Source of the DNA: Pseudomonas sp. Choline-02u-1
GTDB lineage: Bacteria > Pseudomonadota > Gammaproteobacteria > Pseudomonadales > Pseudomonadaceae
Assembly (NCBI RefSeq): GCF_002836515.1
Contig: NZ_PJBC01000005.1
Location: 1-64,000, forward strand
DNA: 64,000 nt
Direction: 5' to 3'
Position numbers and translations under genes: made by a program. This document shows, one piece after another, positions 7,471 to 16,864 of this stretch (position 1 is the stretch's first letter; the number at the start of each line of letters is the position of its first letter). A model generated the notes under the pieces. That model saw nothing but the letters and a program-made list of their open reading frames with translations. It made no database searches and was not told the origin of the DNA.

Positions 7471-8914
7471 TTGAGCGCGGCGTCTGTAAGTCAGAAAGCC
7501 GGATTTTCCCTACAACGGACACCGATCCGTCCTGCATTCAAACCTGAGTCCGTTCGCCAAAGTCCTGCGTTTTCAGAACGGGACACGGATGTGACCAGAC
7601 TCATCCCGCTAAGCGAGTTCCATGGGCAGCGAGAGCAGATCCTCGATGCCTACGAAGCCATGGAGCAGTTCCGACAGGCATTGAGTCGTCCGGACGACTT
7701 GCCCGGATTCGACGACTTGTTAAACGCCATGGGCCTGCACCGTAGCAACTACATGCAAGGCGCAAATGAGCGAAAACTCATCGATGCTGTGCGTAACGGT
7801 GATTGGGCACTGGTGAAGCCGCGCATGGCTACAGACAACGGCGGCGCCTCCTGGAATGCCTTCAACCCCAAACCCGAGCCACCTCCTGCACAACACTTGG
7901 TGGAGGAACACGCCTACACCTTGCCGCAACCGGCTGAATCGGGTTTTCACATCGTTCAGAAACCCATGACGCTAGCGGCGCTTGAACGGGAGTTGTACGA
8001 AATCAGTCCCGGCGACTCACTGCGTCGCGAATTCCGTTCACTCAATCGACATCTCGGTGAGCGGGTCAAGCCTGGGCAAATGGTCTTGTTCAGCGACTCA
8101 CGTAACTACATGTGCCGACGCGAAGAAGCACAAATGATGGCGGCTGCGGAGAAGGTGAACGAGGCGTTGAAAGATCTTTCGGATGAAGAAGCTTCGTTCA
8201 TGGTTGAGCATCATGAGGTCATTGAGCCGTTTCTGGAGGTGTCGGCAGGCACATTGGGCGTTGCGTCATTCATGATCGGGCAGCATCTGGAAGGATTGAA
8301 AAACACCCTCAAAGCGTTGGAGCAACTGCATCAGCAGCAATACACCCAACATCGCCATCTGCATTCGCCGGAGTTCTTTGTCAAACGCAAACGCCTGATG
8401 GTGAAACTGGATGCCAGCCTTGGGCCGCTGGTACGCAAAGGTTCCGGTCTGCCAGATCATCCAAAACTCAAACGTGCACTGGGATTGTCCACCCGCCGAA
8501 TTGTTCACCGGTGGGGTAAAGCAGGTGCACCGGCACAACTGCCCGGATATGCGACCAACATTGCGGGCGTTGCCAGAGCAGCGAAGTTCATGAAGGGAGG
8601 TGGTTATCTCGGCATAGGTCTGCAACTGGGCGCATCCAGCTCAAAAATCTACGAGGTCTGCGCGTCCGACCGCGAGGCGGAATGCAGGCAAGTGAGGTTT
8701 GTCGAGGGAGGGAAAATGGTCGGCGGTACCGCTGGAGCTCTTGCTGGTGGATATCGGGGGGAAAGTAGGTTTGGCGGTATGTGCGAAATTGAAAGGAATG
8801 GGAAAACTTGTGTGTGTGCTTGTGGTCGGTGCGGCAGGTTCCGTGGAGACAGGAACAAAGATGACAGAGCTAGGAGAGTTAGTGGGACAAGAAATTCATG
8901 AGTATTCCGAGTAA
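7471..8914 (+). pseudogene. Effector-like protein gene with a frameshift at a G6 run
   Basis: As read, the frame opens with TTG at 7471 and runs to 8901, but its last 48 residues turn into Arg/Cys-rich nonsense. The coding signal moves into the next frame exactly at a run of six G (8756-8761) and then ends at a TAA (8912-8914) that overlaps the ATG of the next gene. Dropping one G gives a protein of about 480 aa. The middle has a LysM-like stretch (PGDSLRREF...VKPGQMVLF), a predicted coiled/helical region, and a glycine-rich C-terminus (GGGYLGIGLQLG, GGTAGALAGG, then VCVLVVGAAG) suggesting membrane insertion. I do not recognise the family; a secreted pore-forming toxin of the type VI kind is possible. 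The indel could be real, phase-variable or a sequencing error. Confidence 0.6.
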
Positions 8915-9294
8915 TGGAAATCACCAGCACAGTATTTGCCTGGGCATGTGGGGTGCAAATCTTGATGGGCGTGATCAACTGCGCAATGATTTTTTATGCC
9001 GTTTATACAAAACTCGATGCTCTGGAAAAACACTTTGCTGAGTGGCTGTACCTATCCATGGACTGTGGTTCATCAGGGGGAAGTTTTTACTCGAGAACTC
9101 AGCGGATGACCGCTGTCAGTCGGTTGATTACATCCAAGAGTATCCAACGGCAGGAACCCTTGCTGATCGACGCCGTTCAACGCCTTCCCAGAGGACTCAG
9201 GTTCTGGGCGACGAGTCCATTTCATGTCGGCTATTTCGTGTGCGGCGGGACGTCACTGCTTTGGCTGTATGGGAAATACAGAGGTTTTTTGTAG
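8914..9294 (+). CDS. Small membrane protein, candidate immunity partner
   Basis: 126 aa with a hydrophobic segment near residues 8-30, a soluble middle of about 70 residues and a second hydrophobic segment near 104-122 (FHVGYFVCGGTSLLWLYG). Its ATG shares one base with the stop of the preceding effector-like gene when that gene's frame is repaired, so the two are translationally coupled. A small membrane protein coupled to a glycine-zipper-rich toxin-like protein resembles an effector/immunity pair, where the immunity protein sits in the inner membrane. I do not recognise the family, so this role is inference from position and topology. Confidence 0.6.
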   Translation: MEITSTVFAWACGVQILMGVINCAMIFYAVYTKLDALEKHFAEWLYLSMDCGSSGGSFYSRTQRMTAVSRLITSKSIQRQEPLLIDAVQRLPRGLRFWATSPFHVGYFVCGGTSLLWLYGKYRGFL

Positions 9295-9331
9295 GATCAG
9301 GTTAGTTTGATGGTTCGACGTTTCGGGAGAA

Positions 9332-9718
9332 TCAGGGCGATTGGTTTTCCGGGCGGCTTAGCAACGTCTCAAGCCTGGCCAACGGTGGGGCGTCTTGGTT
9401 GCGGTCGAATACTTGGATTCCAATCCTGAGCAGCCGCCCATTCTCTGCGCTGGCGATCACCTGTTCACAGCGCAACATAAGCCGTCCTTGATCACATTCA
9501 ACAGCCTTCACCCCATTCGGCAATCGACCTTCCAGCCGTAGCTCAGCCATCCGGCTCTGCGCAGCAATCAGCGCAATCGATCTATCGCGCAACAGCCCAT
9601 TACTCTGCGTCATCAACCCCGCCACACGCACGGCGGCTGACATGGCGACGGCGATGATCGCCAGCGCCACCAGCACTTCAATCAGGGTGAATCCTTCCTC
9701 TCGCGTTCGCGCGCGCAT
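9332..9718 (-). CDS. gspI: Type II secretion minor pseudopilin GspI (Hxc-like)
   Basis: 128 aa. A type IV prepilin leader is clear: basic start, then EEG|FTLIEVLVALAII with the cleavage after G9 and the conserved Glu at mature position 5. The size and the LxE-containing C-terminal half (LRIGIQVFDRNQ) fit GspI rather than GspG or GspH. It is a tip pseudopilin that with GspJ and GspK primes pseudopilus assembly. It is transcribed alone, divergently from the gspG operon across about 150 bases. No gspH, gspJ or gspC lies beside it, which is unusual. Confidence 0.8.
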   Translation of the reverse strand: MRARTREEGFTLIEVLVALAIIAVAMSAAVRVAGLMTQSNGLLRDRSIALIAAQSRMAELRLEGRLPNGVKAVECDQGRLMLRCEQVIASAENGRLLRIGIQVFDRNQDAPPLARLETLLSRPENQSP

Positions 9719-9866
9719 ACATGGCCCAAAAGCAAAACCCAGCCCTCGACGCTAACCCGCGTCCTTGACGGCTTGACGACGGAAACACCCGAGGATTTTC
9801 AACATCCCTGACATATCTTCTTGCAACACTGCGCGTCGAATTCGGATCAAGCCAGGGAATGTCGAG

Positions 9867-10325
9867 ATGGATATCGCACCTTTGAACACGCTCAGTCAGT
9901 CGCCGCGCATGCCGCGTAGCCAGCAGGGTTTTACCTTGATCGAGATCATGGTGGTGGTGGTGATTCTGGGGATTCTGGCTGCGATGGTGGTGCCCAAGGT
10001 GCTCGACCGGCCGGATCAGGCACGGGCGACGGCGGCGAAGCAGGATATTGGTGGGTTGATGCAGGCGTTGAAGTTGTATCGCCTCGATCACGGCACGTAT
10101 CCGAGCATGAATCAGGGGCTGAAGGTGTTGGTCGAGCGACCGGCGGATGCGAAGAACAGCAACTGGCGTTCGTATCTGGAGCGTTTGCCTAATGACCCGT
10201 GGGGCCGGCCTTATCAGTACCTCAACCCGGGCGCGAATGGTGAGGTCGATATCTTTTCCCTCGGCGCCGATGGCCAGCCGGACGGCGATGGCGTGAATGC
10301 CGATATCGGTTCCTGGCAGTTGTAA
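9867..10325 (+). CDS. gspG: Type II secretion major pseudopilin GspG
   Basis: 152 aa. Prepilin leader with cleavage after G21 (QQG|FTLIEIMVVVVILGILAAMVVPKV) and the GspG signature GTYPSMNQGL, then a C-terminal calcium-site region DPWGRPYQYLNPG. It is the main subunit of the periplasmic pseudopilus that pushes substrate through the secretin. First gene of the operon G-K-L-M-D-E-F. I kept the ATG at 9867, which has an AGGGA upstream; an ATG at 9909 has none, but would give a leader of more usual length. In P. aeruginosa the corresponding gene of the Hxc system is hxcT. Confidence 0.92.
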   Translation: MDIAPLNTLSQSPRMPRSQQGFTLIEIMVVVVILGILAAMVVPKVLDRPDQARATAAKQDIGGLMQALKLYRLDHGTYPSMNQGLKVLVERPADAKNSNWRSYLERLPNDPWGRPYQYLNPGANGEVDIFSLGADGQPDGDGVNADIGSWQL

Positions 10326-10333
10326 GGCCGGCC

Positions 10334-11290
10334 GTGAACACAGGTTCGCTCAACGGGGCGAAGCAACGGGGTATGGCGATTATCAGCGCGTTGTTGATTG
10401 CCGCCGTGGTGGCGGTGATTGCGGCGGGGATGTTGACGCGTCAGAGCGTGGCGACCCGGGCGCTGGAGGCCGATCAGCAGCGGGTGCAGGGGCGTTGGGT
10501 CGCGCAGGGTGGTCTGGAGATCAGCCGGCAGTTGCTCTGGGATGCGCGCCTGCGTGATCCGTTGACCCGGCGTGATCAGCCCTGGGCGCAGCCGTTGCTG
10601 GCGGCGGGTTTTGCCGGGCGGCTGGAGGACGAGCAGGGCAAGTTCAACCTGCGCAATCTGGTCGCCAATGAGCGCATCGATGAGGCGCAGGTGCAGGCGT
10701 TCGAGCGCTTGTGCGAGCTGATTGGTGTGAGTGCCGTTGTCGGCCAGCGCATTCGTCAGCGGATGATTGCCGGTTATCCGCATTTGCTGAATGCGCAGAT
10801 TGGCGCGACGGGCAAAGCCGGTTTCGACAGTGGCCGCGCCACTTCGCCGGATGCCGATCACAAACCGCCACCGAAGGTGCCGATGCTTCGCACACTCGAT
10901 GACTTGCGCAGCGTCGAAGGCGTGACCGATGCGCTGATCGGCCAACTGGCGCCGTATGTGACGGTGGTTCCGGCGACGACGTGGATCAACGGCAACACCG
11001 CCACGGCGCAGGTGCTGGCGGCGTATGTGCCGGGGCTTTCGCTGGAGCGGGCGACGGCGTTGATCGCCGAGCGTGATGCCGGGCGCTGGTTTATCAATCG
11101 CGGCGATTTTGTCAACCGCTTGCGCATGCCGCAGCTGGAAATGAGCAGCGTCAAAGTCGGCATCACCAGCGACTGGTTTCGTTTGCGCGGTGAGGCGCGG
11201 CGTGATCAGCGTCGGGTCAGCCTCGACGCATTGCTGCACCGCAGCGAGGATCGGCTGCCGCAGGTGATCTGGTCGCGGGTGGGCGCATGA
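10334..11290 (+). CDS. gspK: Type II secretion minor pseudopilin GspK
   Basis: 318 aa. The leader is cleaved after G13, giving MAIISALLIAAVVAVIAAGML, and lacks the Glu at mature position 5, as is normal for GspK. The large globular domain contains the helix-hairpin-type inserted region (LDDLRSVEGVTDALIGQLAPYVTVVP) and a second INRGDFVNRL block typical of the family. GspK caps the I-J-K tip complex. The start is GTG at 10334, 8 bases after gspG. Its stop overlaps the gspL start (ATGA). Confidence 0.9.
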   Translation: MNTGSLNGAKQRGMAIISALLIAAVVAVIAAGMLTRQSVATRALEADQQRVQGRWVAQGGLEISRQLLWDARLRDPLTRRDQPWAQPLLAAGFAGRLEDEQGKFNLRNLVANERIDEAQVQAFERLCELIGVSAVVGQRIRQRMIAGYPHLLNAQIGATGKAGFDSGRATSPDADHKPPPKVPMLRTLDDLRSVEGVTDALIGQLAPYVTVVPATTWINGNTATAQVLAAYVPGLSLERATALIAERDAGRWFINRGDFVNRLRMPQLEMSSVKVGITSDWFRLRGEARRDQRRVSLDALLHRSEDRLPQVIWSRVGA

Positions 11291-12408
11291 GCCAGTTGCG
11301 CGTCGCGTTGCCGCCGTTGGCGGAGCTGGCATTGCACAGCGAAGTGAGCTGCGCCTGGCTGGATCGTCAGGGGCAGGTCAGCCGTGAGGATCGGCTCACT
11401 TTGAGTCAGTTAGGGCAACGGCCGAAGCAACCACCGCTGCTGTGTTTTCTGCATCCGGCCGACAGCCTGCTCGCCAGCATTGATCTGCCGCCGTTGCCCG
11501 CGAACAAAACGGCGGCCGCTGTGCAGTGCGCGGCGCAGGCATTGATGCTCGGCGACAGCAGCCAGATGCATATCGGCCACAGCCCTCGCGATGCGAGCGG
11601 GCAGGTGCAGATTGCCTGGGTTTCGCGGCAGCATTTGCAGCGCTTAGCCGCTGTGCTCAAGCAGGCGGGGTTGAGTTTGCGCGGTTTGTATCCGGCGCCT
11701 TATAGCCTGCCGGTGCTACCGGATGTTGTCGTGTGCATGGCGGACGGTCACGTACTCAGACGCGAGAGTTTGAACAGCGCGCAGGTTGAGCCGTTGCTCG
11801 GCGACGAAGTGGACGAGGCATCGTTCGCAGCTGACGCGACACAGCGCTGGGTCGGCCCCTTGCCAAGTTGGGGTTTGCACGGTGGCCTGCAGCAAACCGC
11901 CGGCGAGCAGCGTGGCTGGGGTCGTGCTGTCGGGTGTGTGGCTTTGGCCGTGGCCGTTTGGGTGGTCGGCCTGAACCTCTACGCCGCTCGCGAAGCGCGG
12001 CAGGGCCAGCGGCTCAAGGCGCAGATGAGTCAGCGGGTGAAACAGGCGTTTCCTGAATTGCCGGTGATTCTCAACCCGCTGCAACAGGCGCGTCAGCAAC
12101 TGGAGCAACGGCAAAAAGGCGCGGTCGATGACCCGTCGCAGCACTTCAATCGGCTGGTGTTGCAGGCCGGCACGGGCATGCCGTTCATGGCCGACAGTGT
12201 CGAGCGCCTGAGTTACCGCGACGGCGCTTTGCAGCTGGCGCTGGTGAGCGATGCAAACCGTGGCGGCAACGACAAGGATTGGCAAAGCACATTGGCCCAG
12301 GCCGGCATCAGCGTGACTGCCGATGACGCAGGCTGGACCTTGCGCCCGAGCGATGAAACCACCGCCAACACCAACGATGACGACGACAGCGGAGCAGACG
12401 ATGAGTAG
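11287..12408 (+). CDS. gspL: Type II secretion inner-membrane protein GspL
   Basis: 373 aa. The N-terminal cytoplasmic part (to about 215) is the actin-like GspL domain that binds the GspE ATPase; one transmembrane helix follows (about 216-236, VGCVALAVAVWVVGLNLYA), then a periplasmic ferredoxin-like domain. The acidic tail (NDDDDSGADDE) is unusual for the family. It starts inside the gspK stop and ends 8 bases inside gspM. Confidence 0.85.
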   Translation: MSQLRVALPPLAELALHSEVSCAWLDRQGQVSREDRLTLSQLGQRPKQPPLLCFLHPADSLLASIDLPPLPANKTAAAVQCAAQALMLGDSSQMHIGHSPRDASGQVQIAWVSRQHLQRLAAVLKQAGLSLRGLYPAPYSLPVLPDVVVCMADGHVLRRESLNSAQVEPLLGDEVDEASFAADATQRWVGPLPSWGLHGGLQQTAGEQRGWGRAVGCVALAVAVWVVGLNLYAAREARQGQRLKAQMSQRVKQAFPELPVILNPLQQARQQLEQRQKGAVDDPSQHFNRLVLQAGTGMPFMADSVERLSYRDGALQLALVSDANRGGNDKDWQSTLAQAGISVTADDAGWTLRPSDETTANTNDDDDSGADDE

Positions 12409-12949
12409 GGCGACGCTGGCGATTTACCGTGCGCGCTTGCAGCGTTTCAGCAGCCAGTTGCAGGCGCGGTGGCAGCCGTTGGCGCTGCGCGAAAAACGCA
12501 TGGTCGCCGCCATGGCGCTGGTGCTTGTCGGTCTGCTGATCTGGCTGACGCTGGTCAAGCCGCCGTTGGCCAGGATCACTTTTTGGCAGAGCGAAACGCC
12601 CAAGTTGCGCGCGCAAACCGAGGCGCTGCAAGTGCTGTTGCGTAGCGTCAACGTGCGACCGCAGGGGCAGAGCGTTGGCCAGTCGCTGGAGCAAAGTCTG
12701 CAAGCGGCGGGGCTGGCCGGGCATTACCAATTACAAGCGGCGGAGGGTGGCGCGTGGCAGCTGAATGTCGACGCCGCGCCGGCCGATGCGCTGCTCGACT
12801 GGCTGCTCAGCCAGCCATCACAACTTTCTCTGCAGGTGGTCGAGGCGCAGTTGCAGCGCGCAAACGAAACCTCGACCGATGTCACCGCCGGCACTTTGTC
12901 AGGCACCGTTCGCATGGATCAGGCGCAGGGCGCTAAGGAAGCTTCATGA
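12401..12949 (+). CDS. gspM: Type II secretion inner-membrane protein GspM
   Basis: 182 aa from the ATG at 12401, which overlaps the gspL stop; the same frame stays open upstream to 12323, but that would lie entirely within gspL. A short cytoplasmic segment is followed by one membrane helix (MVAAMALVLVGLLIWLTLV) and a periplasmic domain with a coiled stretch. GspM stabilises GspL and the assembly platform. Its last four bases overlap the gspD start. Confidence 0.85.
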   Translation: MSRATLAIYRARLQRFSSQLQARWQPLALREKRMVAAMALVLVGLLIWLTLVKPPLARITFWQSETPKLRAQTEALQVLLRSVNVRPQGQSVGQSLEQSLQAAGLAGHYQLQAAEGGAWQLNVDAAPADALLDWLLSQPSQLSLQVVEAQLQRANETSTDVTAGTLSGTVRMDQAQGAKEAS

Positions 12950-15312
12950 AGGAGTCACGCTGCAAACCGGCACGTCTGGCGCTGCCGTTGTTGCTGATGG
13001 CATTGAGCGCGTGCAACAGCACCACGGCGCCGCAAAACCAGCCGCCGCTGTTGGTCGACAGTGAACTCGGCCGGCCGCTGGCCAACACCCAGCGCAGCGG
13101 CGATGCGGTGGCCGATCGCGAACGGGCGCAGGCTCAGGCGCGGCCGGTGCCGAAGCAGTTGCACAACATCAGTCAGCGCGGTCGCAGTGCTGGCGCTGCG
13201 CCGGGCAATGCGACCCCGCGCAATCCGTTGGGCGAGCAACCGGTGACGCTGAATTTTGTCGAGGCGGATATTCAAGCGGTGGTGCGGGCGTTGTCGCGGG
13301 CCACCGGGCAGCAGTTTCTCGTCGATCCCCGGGTCAAGGGCAATCTGACCCTGGTCTCGGAAGGCCAGGTGCCGGCTCGTCAGGCCTACGACATGCTGCT
13401 CGCGGCGTTGCGCATGCAAGGCTTCAGCGTGGTCGATGTCGGCGGCGTGGCGCAGGTGGTTCCCGAGGCCGATGCAAAACTGCTCGGCGGGCCGATCTAC
13501 AGCGCCGACAAACCGGCCGGCAACGGCATGCTCACGCGCACGTTTCGCCTGCAATATGAGAACGCGGTGAACCTGATCCCGGTGCTGCGCCCGATTGTCT
13601 CGCCGAACAATCCGATCAATGCCTATCCCGGCAACAACACCGTGGTCATCACCGATTACGCCGAGAACCTTACCCGCGTCGCGCAGTTGATCGAGAGCAT
13701 CGACACGCCGAGCGCGATCGACACCGATGTGGTGCAGATCCAGAACGGCATCGCTGCCGATATCGCGCCGATGGTGGCCGACTTGCTCGACGCGCCGGGC
13801 AATGATCCGACGCAGAAAATCGCCGTGATTGGCGACCCGCGCTCGAACTCCATCATCATCCGCGCCGGCAGCCCCGAGCGTACCGAGTTGGCGCGCAATT
13901 TGATCTACAAACTCGACAACGCGCAGAGCAATCCGAGCAATCTGCATGTGGTTTACCTGCGCAACGCCCAGGCGGCGAAACTTGCGCAGGCGTTGCGTGG
14001 TTTGCTCACCGGTGAGAGTGACAGCGGCAGCAGCGACGCGGCGCGTTCGGTGCTCAGCGCGATGGGCAGCAGCACCGGCGGCAACGCCGGGCAGAACGGC
14101 CAGAGCAGCACACCGAGCACTGGCACTTCAACGACGACTGGCAGCGGCGCAACCGGCGGCAGTTATGCGCAGGGCAGTGGTGGCGGCACCGGCAGTGGCG
14201 GTACGCAGAGCAACGAACAGAACGTCGCTTTCAGCGCTGGCGGCGTGACGATTCAGGCCGACGCCACCACCAACACGCTGCTGATTTCTGCACCGGAACC
14301 GCTGTATCGCAACTTGCGTGAAGTCATCGATTTGCTTGACCAGCGTCGCGCGCAGGTGGTGATCGAGAGCCTGATCGTCGAGGTCGGCGAGGATGACGCC
14401 AGTGAATTCGGCGTGCAATGGCAGACCGGCGATCTGGGCGGCAAAGGTGTGATCGGTGGCGCCAATCTGGGGGGCGCGGGGCTCAACACGGGGGCGAAGA
14501 ACAGCATCGACGTACTGCCGCAGGGTTTGAACCTCGGCTACGTCAACGGCACGGTCGACATTCCCGGCATCGGCAAGATTCTCGACCTGAAGGTGTTGGC
14601 GCGGGCGTTGAAGAGCAAGGGCGGCACCAATGTGCTGTCGACGCCGAATCTGCTGACGCTGGACAACGAAGCGGCGAGCATTTTTGTCGGCCAGACCATC
14701 CCGTTTGTCAGCGGCAGCTACGTCACCGGCGGCGGGGGCACCAGCAACAACCCGTTCCAGACCGTGACCCGCGAAGAGGTCGGCCTCAAGCTCAACGTAC
14801 GCCCGCAGATTTCCGAGGGCGGCACGGTGAAGCTGGATATCTACCAGGAAGTCAGCAGCATCGATGAGCGTGCGTCCAACAGCGTGACCTCGGCGGGCAT
14901 TGTCACCAACAAACGGGCGATCGACACCAGCATTCTGCTCGACGATGGGCAGATCATGGTGCTCGGTGGTTTGCTGCAGGACGGCTACAGCCAGAGCAAT
15001 GATGCGGTGCCGTGGCTGTCGACGATTCCGGGCATCGGCGCGTTGTTTCGCAACGAACGCCGGGCGATCAGCAAGACCAACCTGATGGTGTTTCTGCGCC
15101 CGTACATCATCCGCGACAGCGAAGCAGGGCGCAGCATCACCCTCAACCGCTACGACTTCATGCGCCGCGCGCAGGGCGGCTTGCAACCGGAACGCAGTTG
15201 GGCGATGCCGGACATGCAGGCGCCGCAATTGCCGGCATCTGCGCAAGGCGTGCCGGCGGTTTTACCCACATCAGGCCCGCGCGCCACGATCAAAGCGGTG
15301 CCCATCCAATGA
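12946..15312 (+). CDS. gspD: Type II secretion secretin GspD, lipoprotein (HxcQ-like liposecretin)
   Basis: 788 aa. The signal ends in a lipobox (MALSAC, Cys 23), so this secretin is probably acylated and self-targeting, as known for HxcQ of P. aeruginosa, and needs no GspS pilotin; none is encoded here. The N0 domain begins at VTLNFVEADIQAVVRALS; N1-N3 follow, with a long Gly/Ser/Thr linker (about 365-425) inside the N3 region. The C-terminal secretin domain carries the conserved TPFVSG-type gate segment (QTIPFVSGSYVTGGG) and VPWLSTIPGIGALFR. It forms the outer-membrane channel. Confidence 0.92.
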   Translation: MKESRCKPARLALPLLLMALSACNSTTAPQNQPPLLVDSELGRPLANTQRSGDAVADRERAQAQARPVPKQLHNISQRGRSAGAAPGNATPRNPLGEQPVTLNFVEADIQAVVRALSRATGQQFLVDPRVKGNLTLVSEGQVPARQAYDMLLAALRMQGFSVVDVGGVAQVVPEADAKLLGGPIYSADKPAGNGMLTRTFRLQYENAVNLIPVLRPIVSPNNPINAYPGNNTVVITDYAENLTRVAQLIESIDTPSAIDTDVVQIQNGIAADIAPMVADLLDAPGNDPTQKIAVIGDPRSNSIIIRAGSPERTELARNLIYKLDNAQSNPSNLHVVYLRNAQAAKLAQALRGLLTGESDSGSSDAARSVLSAMGSSTGGNAGQNGQSSTPSTGTSTTTGSGATGGSYAQGSGGGTGSGGTQSNEQNVAFSAGGVTIQADATTNTLLISAPEPLYRNLREVIDLLDQRRAQVVIESLIVEVGEDDASEFGVQWQTGDLGGKGVIGGANLGGAGLNTGAKNSIDVLPQGLNLGYVNGTVDIPGIGKILDLKVLARALKSKGGTNVLSTPNLLTLDNEAASIFVGQTIPFVSGSYVTGGGGTSNNPFQTVTREEVGLKLNVRPQISEGGTVKLDIYQEVSSIDERASNSVTSAGIVTNKRAIDTSILLDDGQIMVLGGLLQDGYSQSNDAVPWLSTIPGIGALFRNERRAISKTNLMVFLRPYIIRDSEAGRSITLNRYDFMRRAQGGLQPERSWAMPDMQAPQLPASAQGVPAVLPTSGPRATIKAVPIQ

Positions 15313-15345
15313 CTCTGACACCACCTCTTGATGTGGAAATCGGAC

Positions 15346-15444
15346 CTGTAAGAGCTGCCGAAGGCTGCGATCTTTTGATCTCTGGCCGTTTGGGTCCGTC
15401 GAAGAGCAAGATCAAAAGATCGCAGCCTTCGGCAGCTCCTACAG
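15346..15444. repeat. 36-bp inverted repeat between gspD and gspE
   Basis: Arms 15346-15381 and 15409-15444 are complementary over 36 bases with one mismatch, around a 27-base loop. The core (GAGCTGCCGAAGGCTGCGAT) is a known-looking Pseudomonas intergenic repeat. It lies in the only real gap in an otherwise overlapping operon, so transcription of gspE/F must read through a very stable hairpin. There is no T-run, so it is not a classical terminator; it may be a mobile REP-like element or an mRNA-stability determinant. Confidence 0.8.
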
Positions 15445-15457
15445 GGAGGTGTTTGTC

Positions 15458-16864
15458 TTGAGTCGGTTGCCGTATGCCTGGGCCAAGGCGCAGCGCATTC
15501 TCTTGTGCAATGGTGTGCTGACCGTGTGCCCGTCAACGCCCGGCTGGTCGATCAGCGAAGTGCGTCGGCAGTTCGGCGCGACGCAGGTTGAGCGGGTGCG
15601 CGATGACGAACTCGACGGCTTGCTCGCCGCCGCGTACTCCGACACCGGCAGCGCCGCTGCGGTGGTCGGTGCTGCGGAAAACGAAGTCGACCTTGATCGG
15701 CTGATGCAGGACATGCCGGAAATCACCGACCTGCTCGACACCCAGGACGGTGCGCCGGTGATCCGCATGATCAATGCCTTGCTGACTCAGGCGGCGCGCG
15801 ACGAGGCCAGCGACATTCACATCGAACCGTTCGAAACCCATTCGGTGGTGCGCTATCGCGTCGACGGCACCCTGCGCGATGTGGTGTCGCCGCGCAAGGC
15901 GTTGCACGGTGCGCTGGTGTCGCGGATCAAGATCATGGCCCAGCTCGACATCGCCGAAAAACGCCTGCCGCAGGATGGTCGAATCGCGTTGCGCGTAGCG
16001 GGGCGGCCGATCGATATTCGTGTGTCGACGGTGCCGACCGGCCACGGCGAACGGGTGGTGATGCGCCTGCTCGACAAGCAGGCCGGGCGCTTGCATCTGG
16101 AAACCTTGGGCATGGATGCGCAGGTGCTGGCCAAACTCGACCATTTGATTCGCCAGCCCCACGGCATCGTCCTGGTCACCGGGCCGACCGGCAGCGGCAA
16201 AACCACCAGCCTCTATGCGGCGCTGGCGCGGCTGGATGCGAGCACCAGCAACATTCTCACCGTGGAAGATCCGGTGGAATACGACCTGCCGGGGATCAGC
16301 CAGATTCAGGTCAACGCCAAGATCGACATGACCTTTGCTCTCGCGCTGCGGGCGATTTTGCGCCAGGACCCGGACATCATCATGATCGGTGAAATTCGCG
16401 ATCTCGAGACCGCGCAAATCGCTGTGCAGGCCTCGCTCACCGGGCATCTGGTGCTGGCGACGCTGCACACCAACGACGCCGTGTCGGCGGTCAATCGCCT
16501 GATCGACATGGGTGTTGAGCCGTTTTTGCTCGCGTCATCGATGCTAGGCGTCCTCGCGCAGCGCTTGGTGCGGCGCCTGTGCAATCAATGCAAACAGGAA
16601 GATCCGGCCACGCCCGGAACCTGGCGTCCGGTCGGTTGCCCGGCGTGCAACCAAACCGGTTACAGCGGCCGCACCGGCATCCACGAATTGTTCTGCATCG
16701 ACGACGACATCCGCACGCTGATTCACCAAGGGGCAGGGGAGCAGGCCTTGCGCGCGGCGGCGTCGAAAGCCGGTATGTTCAGCCTGCGTGAGGACGGTGA
16801 GCGCTGGATTCGCAGCGGCGCCACCGCTCCCGAAGAAATCCTTCGCGTGACACGGGACGCCTGA
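15458..16864 (+). CDS. gspE: Type II secretion ATPase GspE
   Basis: 468 aa from TTG at 15458, which sits about 8 bases after AGGGAGG; the GTG at 15449 in the same frame is too close to that site. It has an N1E/N2E region, Walker A GPTGSGKT (about 242-249), an Asp box, Walker B IIMIGEIRD and a His box (TGHLVLATLHTND). The C-terminal zinc module has two Cys pairs (CNQC...CPAC), as in GspE. It powers pseudopilus assembly from the cytoplasmic side. Its stop shares one base with the gspF ATG. Confidence 0.92.
   Translation: MSRLPYAWAKAQRILLCNGVLTVCPSTPGWSISEVRRQFGATQVERVRDDELDGLLAAAYSDTGSAAAVVGAAENEVDLDRLMQDMPEITDLLDTQDGAPVIRMINALLTQAARDEASDIHIEPFETHSVVRYRVDGTLRDVVSPRKALHGALVSRIKIMAQLDIAEKRLPQDGRIALRVAGRPIDIRVSTVPTGHGERVVMRLLDKQAGRLHLETLGMDAQVLAKLDHLIRQPHGIVLVTGPTGSGKTTSLYAALARLDASTSNILTVEDPVEYDLPGISQIQVNAKIDMTFALALRAILRQDPDIIMIGEIRDLETAQIAVQASLTGHLVLATLHTNDAVSAVNRLIDMGVEPFLLASSMLGVLAQRLVRRLCNQCKQEDPATPGTWRPVGCPACNQTGYSGRTGIHELFCIDDDIRTLIHQGAGEQALRAAASKAGMFSLREDGERWIRSGATAPEEILRVTRDA

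Noticed and set aside
10214..11332. 372-codon frame antisense to gspK
   Set aside because: Shadow of gspK; His/Arg/Gln-rich composition.
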